A DNA stretch of 21,211 nt, taken from a virus. The position numbers and the translations under genes are program-made. Below, in pieces: positions 16,063 to 21,211 of this stretch (its first letter is position 1; the number at the start of each line of letters is the position of its first letter). The notes beneath the pieces were generated by a model. It was not told the DNA's origin. It saw only the letters and a list, made by a program, of their open reading frames with translations, and did not search any database. Location of the stretch: the IMG/VR virus record IMGVR_UViG_3300025759_000858, positions 1-21,211 of that record. The stretch is one strand, 5' to 3'.

Positions 16063-16360
16063 TTGGGCAGATAGCGTTAGAACTTGGGCAAGTGGCTATA
16101 AGGATAGCGTATCTGTTGATTACGATATGTCTCAGATGCGTTACATCTATGTACACAAAGACCATAAGGATAGTTGGAGAGGGGGCGTTGAAGACAAAGC
16201 TAATCTAGCCACTGCTAATTGGCAGTATTCTATAGTTCCTACGTTTTTTGCTATTATGGTAGCACTTATCATATTTGCAATAATACTATATAGAGACAAC
16301 AACAAGGCTTTAAATGAAAAAAGAAAAGATACAATTCTTGGGATGATGAAGAAAAAATAG
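16043..16360 (+). CDS. Small single-pass membrane protein
   Basis: This 105-residue protein has an N-terminal soluble part rich in Asp, Trp, Tyr and Lys (residues 1-60), one membrane segment at about 63-83 (YSIVPTFFAIMVALIIFAII) and a basic C-terminal tail ending MMKKK. There is no signal-peptide cleavage motif. The start ATG lies 20 nt inside the preceding gene. It is the last gene of the operon; no hairpin terminator follows. Spanin, holin partner or signalling accessory are all possible, and none is supported by a motif. Confidence 0.65.
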   Translation: MPQKKNSWADSVRTWASGYKDSVSVDYDMSQMRYIYVHKDHKDSWRGGVEDKANLATANWQYSIVPTFFAIMVALIIFAIILYRDNNKALNEKRKDTILGMMKKK

Positions 16361-16375
16361 AAGCGGTATAATTCG

Positions 16376-16383
16376 TAACTTCG
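16376..16383 (+). promoter_or_regulatory. Weak -7-like element (TAACTTCG)
   Basis: TAACTTCG differs from TAnnTTTG at one position and lies 35 nt before the small gene at 16419. A neighbouring near-repeat (TTCGTAACTTCGTAGC) surrounds it. It is a weak candidate for reading the 16419-17766 genes independently. Confidence 0.25.
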
Positions 16384-16418
16384 TAGCTCGTTTTTGTTTA
16401 ACCTATAAATATTTTCTA

Positions 16419-16520
16419 ATGAGCGACAGCTTTGCAAATTTCGTAAACGAATTAGAATCAGCAGAACAACCAACCTGTAACATTGAAAACCCTGAAGATT
16501 GCGAAGCCTGTGGTAGCTAG
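16419..16520 (+). CDS. 33-residue Cys-containing peptide
   Basis: This is a short gene of 33 codons in the 181-nt space between the operon and the next basic gene. The peptide starts MSDSFANFVNELESAEQPT and ends in a cluster of three cysteines (TCNIENPEDCEACGS), which could bind metal or form disulphides. The ATG follows an AT-rich leader. I recall similar short peptides with the same C-NP-D/C-E-A-C-G end in other marine phage genomes, which supports a real gene. It is too small for any fold-based call; function unknown. Confidence 0.55.
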   Translation: MSDSFANFVNELESAEQPTCNIENPEDCEACGS

Positions 16521-16541
16521 ATAAACCTTTAAACAGTCCTT

Positions 16542-16724
16542 ATGAAAGCAAAGAAATCCAAAGTAAACGAAGCTGGAAATTATACAAAACCAGGAATGAG
16601 AAAGCGTTTGTTTGAAAGAATTAAGGCGGGAACAAAAGGAGGTAATGCAGGACAATGGTCAGCTCGTAAAGCACAGATGTTAGCACGTGAGTATAAAGCT
16701 AAAGGAGGCGGATATAAAAACTAA
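16542..16724 (+). CDS. Small basic conserved phage protein (60 aa)
   Basis: This 60-residue Lys/Arg/Gly-rich protein has conserved blocks AGNYTKPGMRKRLFERIKAG and GQWSARKAQMLAREYKAKGG. The family is widespread in marine tailed phages, from recollection, and its function is unknown. The basic composition suggests nucleic-acid contact. It overlaps the next gene by one base (TAATG). The adjacent gene starts with another widespread basic phage domain, so two related kinds of basic module lie side by side. Confidence 0.7.
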   Translation: MKAKKSKVNEAGNYTKPGMRKRLFERIKAGTKGGNAGQWSARKAQMLAREYKAKGGGYKN

Positions 16725-17506
16725 TGGCACTAGGTAAATCACAACGTTCATTAAAGGAATGGACAAGGCAAAAGTGGAGAACTTCGGACGGAAGTAAGTC
16801 TGAAGGTAAGAAGCGTTATTTACCAGATGCAGCATGGAAGGCTTTGAGTCCTGCGGAAAGGGCAGCTACCAATAGAGCAAAAGCAAAGGGTGATAAAAGC
16901 GGTAAACAATTTGTACCGCAACCTAAGAATATTGCAAAAAAGGTTAAGAAGTATCGGTCATACGAAGAGGGGGGTAATGTTACCGACCCTCCTCGTAGAC
17001 CTAATACTGCTAGTGTTTCGGATACCACAAACACATTGCAAGGACCAGGATCACAAGAGATATTAAGAAGGCAACGATTTAAAGAGTCTACCTTTAATCC
17101 TAAAGCAGTATCTCCTGCGGGGGCTAAAGGTTTGGGTCAGATTATGCCTAGTGTAAAAGCGGATGCTGTAAAGGCGGGTATAATAAAAAAGGAAGACAAC
17201 TTGTTTGATCCTGCGGTAAACAAGAAGGTGCAGAATTGGTATATGGAAAATTTATACAACTCTTCATTTATCAATAAGCCTAATCAAGAGAATAAGGTGC
17301 GTTTAGCAAAGACATTGGCAGCGTACAATTGGGGGCGTGGTAATTTATCCAATTACCTCAATCAGCAAAAGAAACAAGGCACAGATATCTACAAGTCTTT
17401 AGATTGGTTGGATGGACTACCGCTAGAAACACGTGACTATGTGCAAAAAATACTATTGAAAGAAAATCGTAAATTTGAAGATCAACTAAAAAAGGCATCT
17501 AAATGA
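16724..17506 (+). CDS. Lytic transglycosylase fused to a basic N-terminal phage domain
   Basis: This 260-residue two-part protein carries an N-terminal module (about 1-80: SLKEWTRQKWRTSDGSKS, RYLPDAAWKALSPAERAATN, KQFVPQPKNIAKKVKKYR). The module resembles the basic DUF5872-type domain of phages and large viruses; the family name is from memory. The C-terminal part (about 110-245) is an SLT-type lytic transglycosylase: catalytic Glu121 in RFKESTFNPKAVSPAG, then AKGLGQIMP (134-142), AAYNWGRGNL (199-208) and PLETRDYVQKIL (233-244). It cleaves peptidoglycan between MurNAc and GlcNAc. There is no signal peptide, so it either enters the periplasm through a holin at lysis or rides in the virion and acts at DNA entry. 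It overlaps the next gene by 4 nt. Confidence 0.85.
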   Translation: MALGKSQRSLKEWTRQKWRTSDGSKSEGKKRYLPDAAWKALSPAERAATNRAKAKGDKSGKQFVPQPKNIAKKVKKYRSYEEGGNVTDPPRRPNTASVSDTTNTLQGPGSQEILRRQRFKESTFNPKAVSPAGAKGLGQIMPSVKADAVKAGIIKKEDNLFDPAVNKKVQNWYMENLYNSSFINKPNQENKVRLAKTLAAYNWGRGNLSNYLNQQKKQGTDIYKSLDWLDGLPLETRDYVQKILLKENRKFEDQLKKASK

Positions 17507-17766
17507 AACCTGTAAAAAAATATATGGACGGAGGCGCTGGTCCAGGAAAAAAGCGTAAAGCGGTAAAAAGTAAAGCTTCAGCAGATTATTTAGCTAAAAA
17601 AGAAAAAAGCAAAAAAGAGAAAGAAGAAAACGCTTTACGTATACAGCGTGAGAGACGTGAAAAAATGGCTTTGAAAGCAGAAAAGGCAGGTGACTTTGAA
17701 CGTGCAAGGCGTATTCGTTCTCAAGGAGAGACACAAAAAGATAAGGAAACTGAAAAACGTTTTTAA
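17503..17766 (+). CDS. Highly charged small protein
   Basis: This 87-residue protein is very rich in Lys, Arg and Glu with almost no hydrophobic core. It starts MKPVKKYMDGGAGPGKKRKA and then forms a long charged helix (KKEKSKKEKEENALRIQRER and on) with FERARRIRSQ near the end. The YxDGG-type N-terminus resembles other small basic phage proteins of marine genomes. It overlaps the transglycosylase by 4 nt and stops just before a terminator. A role in virion assembly or DNA contact is conceivable but unsupported. Confidence 0.6.
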   Translation: MKPVKKYMDGGAGPGKKRKAVKSKASADYLAKKEKSKKEKEENALRIQRERREKMALKAEKAGDFERARRIRSQGETQKDKETEKRF

Positions 17767-17773
17767 ATAAAAA

Positions 17774-17793
17774 AGAGGGGCAAAAGCCCCTCT
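17774..17793. terminator. Bidirectional terminator between convergent genes
   Basis: The stem AGAGGGGC/GCCCCTCT (8 bp) with an AAAA loop is flanked by an A-run on the left and a T-rich run on the right, so it can end transcription from either side. It sits between the last + strand gene of the lysis group and the minus-strand gene. Confidence 0.8.
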
Positions 17794-17795
17794 CT

Positions 17796-18101
17796 TTATT
17801 TTTCGTAGATGGTTATTCTTTTAAATTTAAACCCTCTACTACTTACATATTCGTAGGTGTCATCCTCTCGGACAACAAAGAGAAGCGATCCTTCTCTATC
17901 TACTTCAACGACATGGAGTTTGTTGATTCTTTTCTTTAGCGTATTGTAATCATCTTCTACAACAAACGCATCAAACAACTCACCATCTTCGGTGGCTATT
18001 TCTACTTTTTTGTAATCCAAGTCATTGATAACACTTGGTACACTTTGTGCGACTGCTTGACTCCCCAAGACCATCGCTAACATGAATAATACTCTTTTCA
18101 T
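17796..18101 (-). CDS. Small secreted/periplasmic protein (only minus-strand gene)
   Basis: This 101-residue protein has a classical signal peptide: MKRVL, a hydrophobic core FMLAMVLG and an Ala-rich cleavage region SQAVAQ-S at about residue 19. The mature part of about 80 residues is rich in Asp, Glu, Val and Tyr with alternating strands (KKVEIATEDGELFDAFVVED, LLFVVREDDTYEYVSS), suggesting a small beta protein. No Cys follows the signal region, so it is not an obvious lipoprotein. It converges on the lysis genes across a bidirectional terminator and stands apart from them in direction. This is the pattern of an independently expressed accessory gene, such as a superinfection-exclusion or host-modifying factor; that role is inference. 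No family recognised. Confidence 0.7.
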   Translation of the reverse strand: MKRVLFMLAMVLGSQAVAQSVPSVINDLDYKKVEIATEDGELFDAFVVEDDYNTLKKRINKLHVVEVDREGSLLFVVREDDTYEYVSSRGFKFKRITIYEK

Positions 18102-18177
18102 AATAATGGTTGATTAATACAAGCAAGTAATAATATTCACACGATATAAACAAATAATATTGTATGTTTTTTTATAT

Positions 18178-18185
18178 TAAATTTG
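18178..18185 (+). promoter_or_regulatory. Bacteroidota -7 promoter element (TAAATTTG) for the capsid genes
   Basis: TAAATTTGTAAC lies 24 nt before the scaffold ATG in the 108-nt space between divergent genes. Over 11 bases it equals the motifs at 3328 and 7738. A TTG at 18160 lies 15 nt upstream, somewhat close for the -33 element. It probably drives the scaffold and major capsid genes. Confidence 0.65.
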
Positions 18186-18209
18186 TAACGTATTTAAATT
18201 CAGTTAATT

Positions 18210-19355
18210 ATGAGCGATATAGAAAGCGCTGCAAAACAGTTAGGGATAGACATTAGTGATGACCCTAGCACGTTTGATGCAACACCTACGGAGGAATCTA
18301 CTCAAACAGTAGAAGATAACGTACAAGAACCTGTACAAGAAGAAGTATCTCAAGAAGTACAAGAAGAGGTACAAGAGCCTGTACAAGAAAATACTGCTAC
18401 CGAACCTCAGCAAGAGGTGGAAGAGCAAAGTTCTTTAAATAACGATGAAGATTACGATGTCTCGGAGCAAGAGCTTAATGAGATGGCTGTTAGTATGGTA
18501 AGCGAAATGCTAGGATACGATGACATGACCATTGAGCAATTATCCGAACTAGTAAATAGAGAGCCAGAAGAGCCACAATTGCAAATTGATGAGAGGTTAA
18601 AACCTATTCTTGATTTCGTTGAGAAGACCGGTCGTTCTCCAGAAGATTGGTTTAGATACCAACAGCTGAATCCTTCCGAAATGGATGATTTATCAGCAGT
18701 GCGTCTATCCATTCAGAATGACTATCCCGACTTAACATCACAAGAGGTTGACCGCTTAATGAACCGTAAATATAAATTAGATTCAGAGCGCTTTGATGAA
18801 GATGAAATTGCGGATTCAACACTTCAATTGAAAATTGATGCTACGAAAGCTCGACAGGACATTTCTTCCCTACGTGAAGGCTACACTTTACCAGTGGAGA
18901 CTACTACTGCCCAGGAAGAGATACAAAGTCCTTTTGATGAGAGTTGGTATACCAACATGCAACAAGAAACCTCAGCACTTGAGGCGGTTGAATTTAAATT
19001 GCCCAATGGCGAATCGTTCAATTATGGATTGCGTGATGAGTACCGCCAACAACTCATTGATAAAAACTCACGACTCGAAGAGTTCTTCGACCAATATGTG
19101 GAAGGCGATGGAGCGTGGAATATTGACAAGTTGAACATGCATCAAACAGTTGTAGACAACATAGACGAAATTGTCAAGAGTGTTTACCAACAAGGTTTGA
19201 GTGATGGGCAACGTAAGGTTGTAAGTAATGCGTCTAACGTACAAGCACAATCTCCGTCAAATACTCCACAGCAAGGTGGTCAAGATGCACAGATGGAGCG
19301 ACTACTTAGAGAGTTGGGTGGTAATGGAAACGTAATGAATATTAAAGGTTTTTAA
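18210..19355 (+). CDS. Acidic scaffold-like head protein
   Basis: This 381-residue, strongly acidic protein lies 11 nt ahead of the major capsid gene, the usual place of the scaffold that shapes the procapsid. The N-terminal 80 residues are low-complexity Glu/Gln/Val/Pro repeats (VQEPVQEEVSQEVQEEV). The middle (about 85-240) is helical and acidic with ERLKPILDFVEKTGRSPEDW and TSQEVDRLMNRKYKLD. The C-terminal part includes PNGESFNYGLRDEYRQQL and a polar Gln/Asn/Ser region before a final VMNIKGF. Scaffold proteins typically bind the capsid through a C-terminal helix; here the very end is short and Gly-rich. No protease motif is seen. The call rests on composition and position. Confidence 0.65.
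   Translation: MSDIESAAKQLGIDISDDPSTFDATPTEESTQTVEDNVQEPVQEEVSQEVQEEVQEPVQENTATEPQQEVEEQSSLNNDEDYDVSEQELNEMAVSMVSEMLGYDDMTIEQLSELVNREPEEPQLQIDERLKPILDFVEKTGRSPEDWFRYQQLNPSEMDDLSAVRLSIQNDYPDLTSQEVDRLMNRKYKLDSERFDEDEIADSTLQLKIDATKARQDISSLREGYTLPVETTTAQEEIQSPFDESWYTNMQQETSALEAVEFKLPNGESFNYGLRDEYRQQLIDKNSRLEEFFDQYVEGDGAWNIDKLNMHQTVVDNIDEIVKSVYQQGLSDGQRKVVSNASNVQAQSPSNTPQQGGQDAQMERLLRELGGNGNVMNIKGF
18321..18388 (+). repeat. Short direct repeats (GTACAAGA x5)
   Basis: Five copies of the octamer GTACAAGA begin at 18321, 18333, 18357, 18369 and 18381, all multiples of 12 nt apart. They encode the VQEPVQEE-type low-complexity stretch and could expand or contract by slippage in steps of four codons without breaking the frame. 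Confidence 0.7.
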
Positions 19356-19366
19356 AAAAATAAAAA

Positions 19367-20725
19367 ATGGCTTTTACATCAACCCCTACGGATTTTAGCC
19401 CTAGTTCTATTAAGAAACTTGATCCGGCTAAATACACATCCCTCTCTGATTATATCAATGAGGTGAACAAACCTGATAATCGTGACGCTTTAGTAAAGAC
19501 GTACGGTAATCAAGGTATTACAGGCTTCCTACAAATGGTGGGAGCAACAAAATCTAGCGGTAGTGCTGATGAAGTACAGTACTGGGAAGAAACTAGACTA
19601 CACGCTAAAGCGGTAGGTTCAACAAGTGCTTCAGGTGTTTGGACTTCAGGTACAAATGATGTATTACGTCCTAACGATGTGATATTGATTCCTGCTTCAG
19701 GTATTCGTGCTATTGCTGTACCAAGTGCAACAACATCCGGTTCATTAGACCTTGTTGATTTGGCTACTAATGATACTGTAAATTCTCTTACTAGTAGTTC
19801 ATTTCCAATCGTTGGTAACTTGTTTGCTCAGGGATCTGACCAACAAACTAGCTACTTGGAGAGCAACGTTGTAAAGCGTACAAACCCTTATATGATTATC
19901 AAAGACATCTTTAAGGTAACAGGTTCTCAAGCAACTAACATTGGTTGGATTAACTTGGGTAACGGTGACTACCGTTGGTACGTAAAAGGTGAGCAAGATA
20001 CTCGTCAGCGTTTCATGGACAAGCGTGAAATGATGATGTTGTTAGGTCAAAAATTCTTAGAGGATAACGACCCCAATACGGCAGGTATTCAAGCTGCAGT
20101 TACAGATATTTCTGGTTCAGAAGGTTACTTCTCTGCTATTGAAAATCGTGGTATGGTTCACACTGGTCTTATTGACACATTAGGTGAGCTTGACCTTATC
20201 GTTAAGCAGTTTGACAAGCAAGGTGCTGGTTCTGAGTACGCATTGTACGTAAACCGTGACCAAGACTTGGCTATTGATGATATGTTGGCTTCTGCTAACT
20301 TACTAGGGTCTACTGCTGTTCATGCTGATGGTTTAACAGGTGCTGGTTCTGCCGCTTACGGTGCGTTCAATAACAGTGCTGAAACTGCGATTAGCTTAGG
20401 GTTCAAATCATTCTCTCGTGGTGGATACACTTTCCACAAGCACGATTGGAAGTTGTTGAACGACCCTACATTGTTGGGTGATTCTGTTTTCAAAGGTGTT
20501 GCTATTCCAATGTCAACTGTAGTTGACCCACAAAGTGGAGATCGCAACCCATCTTTGGAGATGAACTTCAAGAACACTAACGGTTACTCTCGTGAAATGG
20601 AACACTGGATTACAGGTTCTTTCATGGGTGCTACTAACGACACTAAAGACGTTGCTCAGTTCAACTATCGTTCTGAGATGTGTTTGGTAACTCGTGCTGC
20701 AAACCGTCACATGCTTATCAAGTAA
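19367..20725 (+). CDS. Major capsid protein
   Basis: This 452-residue protein is the likely HK97-fold shell subunit. It follows the scaffold-like gene and precedes a strong terminator. The N-terminus (KYTSLSDYINEVNKPDNRDALVKTYG) is a helical arm. Then comes GFLQMVGATKSSGSADEVQYWEETRLH, a pattern I associate with major capsid proteins of Bacteroidota phages. The central part contains WYVKGEQDTRQRFMDKREMMMLLGQKF and a beta-rich region DWKLLNDPTLLGDSVFKG. The C-terminal part has a typical FNYRSEMCLVTRAANRHMLIK finish. Codons look biased toward C-ending forms (AAC, TAC) compared with its neighbours, consistent with high expression, judged by eye. No cleaved pro-domain is evident. Confidence 0.8.
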   Translation: MAFTSTPTDFSPSSIKKLDPAKYTSLSDYINEVNKPDNRDALVKTYGNQGITGFLQMVGATKSSGSADEVQYWEETRLHAKAVGSTSASGVWTSGTNDVLRPNDVILIPASGIRAIAVPSATTSGSLDLVDLATNDTVNSLTSSSFPIVGNLFAQGSDQQTSYLESNVVKRTNPYMIIKDIFKVTGSQATNIGWINLGNGDYRWYVKGEQDTRQRFMDKREMMMLLGQKFLEDNDPNTAGIQAAVTDISGSEGYFSAIENRGMVHTGLIDTLGELDLIVKQFDKQGAGSEYALYVNRDQDLAIDDMLASANLLGSTAVHADGLTGAGSAAYGAFNNSAETAISLGFKSFSRGGYTFHKHDWKLLNDPTLLGDSVFKGVAIPMSTVVDPQSGDRNPSLEMNFKNTNGYSREMEHWITGSFMGATNDTKDVAQFNYRSEMCLVTRAANRHMLIK

Positions 20726-20740
20726 TTGATACAACACATA

Positions 20741-20773
20741 GGGTAAGGGGCGTTGCCCCTTCCCTTTTTTTTT
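20741..20773 (+). terminator. Rho-independent terminator after the major capsid gene
   Basis: The stem AAGGGGC/GCCCCTT with a GTT loop is extended below a one-base bulge by GGG/CCC and followed by nine T. It closes the scaffold-capsid unit. Confidence 0.85.
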
Positions 20774-20796
20774 AATTTCATTTAATATTTAATAAA

Positions 20797-21211
20797 ATGG
20801 CTACAAAGCGAAAAGTGGCTGGAGCAAGTACTGCTACCGCTACACCCCCTAAAAAAACTGCTACAACTCCTAAAGTAGTTTTCACTCCCAAAAGAAAAGA
20901 AGAAGAAGTTGGTCGTAAGGATCAAGTATATTCTATTGTTAAAAATGGAGGTATTTGGTTTAAACTAAGGCAAAACAATATTAGCATTTACGACTCTCAA
21001 AAAGATACAGTTCGTGAGATTAGATATTGTGAGAATGAACCTTCTGTATATGTTGATGAGCAGTCTTCTAATGGTATTCGTTCCCATATTGTTTTTCAAG
21101 AATCATTGTTGTCTGTTCCTAAAACGAAGCCTAACCTTCAAGATTATTTAGCCCTACATCCCGACAATGTAGCTAATGGAGGAAGTGTATTCACAATCAT
21201 AGACACCGAGA
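20797..21211 (+). CDS. Unknown phage protein (3' end outside window)
   Basis: Starting at the ATG at 20797 after an A-rich leader, the frame stays open for 138 codons to the window end. The N-terminal 40 residues are a disordered Lys/Ala/Thr/Pro stretch (ATATPPKKTATTPK, then FTPKRKEEEV). The remainder is a compact alpha/beta region (KDQVYSIVKNGGIWFKLRQN, ESLLSVPKTKPNLQDYLALH, PDNVANGGSVFTIIDTE). The NLQDYLALHPDN element recalls small proteins that follow the capsid gene in marine phages, where the usual guess is a head or head-tail protein. It cannot be assigned from half a gene. The gene begins 24 nt after the capsid terminator and has no clear TAnnTTTG motif. Confidence 0.65.
   Translation, partial: MATKRKVAGASTATATPPKKTATTPKVVFTPKRKEEEVGRKDQVYSIVKNGGIWFKLRQNNISIYDSQKDTVREIRYCENEPSVYVDEQSSNGIRSHIVFQESLLSVPKTKPNLQDYLALHPDNVANGGSVFTIIDTE

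Noticed and set aside
18102-18170. TAnnTTTG promoter for the minus-strand secreted protein
   Set aside because: The reverse complement holds only approximations (TATTATTTG, TATTACTTG) with wrong spacing; not firm enough to annotate.
18835-19134. Second + strand reading frame of 99 codons inside the scaffold-like gene
   Set aside because: It lies wholly within a well-supported gene in another frame and has no start signal or plausible composition.
1-21211. tRNA genes, integrase, attachment sites, insertion sequences
   Set aside because: None was seen; the window holds no integrase or transposase, so a lytic or temperate lifestyle cannot be decided from it.

Overview
The window looks like part of a tailed double-stranded DNA phage (or prophage) that infects a member of the Bacteroidota, probably a marine flavobacterium. 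The DNA is AT-rich and densely coded, and almost everything lies on the + strand with 1-20 nt gene overlaps. Most genes have A-rich leaders rather than Shine-Dalgarno sites. A TAnnTTTG motif, the known Bacteroidota -7 promoter element, sits just ahead of the apparent transcription units. The host is inferred from these signals and from recalled protein resemblances. A crAss-like or other marine podovirus/siphovirus affiliation is possible but unproven.

Layout. (1) 1-3322: the C-terminal end of the large terminase (cut by the window edge) and the portal protein. (2) 3351-13339: a 10 kb structural and adsorption block. It holds a small beta-rich protein, three lectin-like or carbohydrate-associated proteins, an SGNH/GDSL esterase, two small tail-type proteins, a 1326-residue fibre built from GIGTTSP-type repeats and YadA-like head repeats, and two small accessory genes. 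A strong terminator closes it. (3) 13403-16360: a tightly overlapping six-gene operon with a small basic protein, a 53-residue membrane protein, a PAS sensor histidine kinase, a single-domain response regulator, a coiled-coil protein with two membrane segments, and a protein with one membrane segment. (4) 16419-17766: a 33-residue Cys-containing peptide, small basic proteins, and a lytic transglycosylase fused to a basic phage domain. A bidirectional terminator ends this block. (5) 17796-18101: the only minus-strand gene, encoding a small secreted protein. (6) 18210-20725: an acidic scaffold-like protein and the major capsid protein, then a terminator. (7) 20797 to the end: a partial unknown gene.

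How the parts fit. Terminase, portal, scaffold and capsid genes build and fill the head. The lectin-like proteins, esterase and fibre probably bind and trim host surface polysaccharide. The transglycosylase opens peptidoglycan at entry or lysis.

The most unusual element is the phage-encoded two-component system. The kinase keeps its phospho-acceptor His and ATP-binding boxes. The regulator keeps its acidic pair, phospho-Asp and Lys. Both genes are translationally coupled to small membrane proteins. Its role is unknown; sensing host state, controlling lysis timing or interfering with host signalling are all possible.
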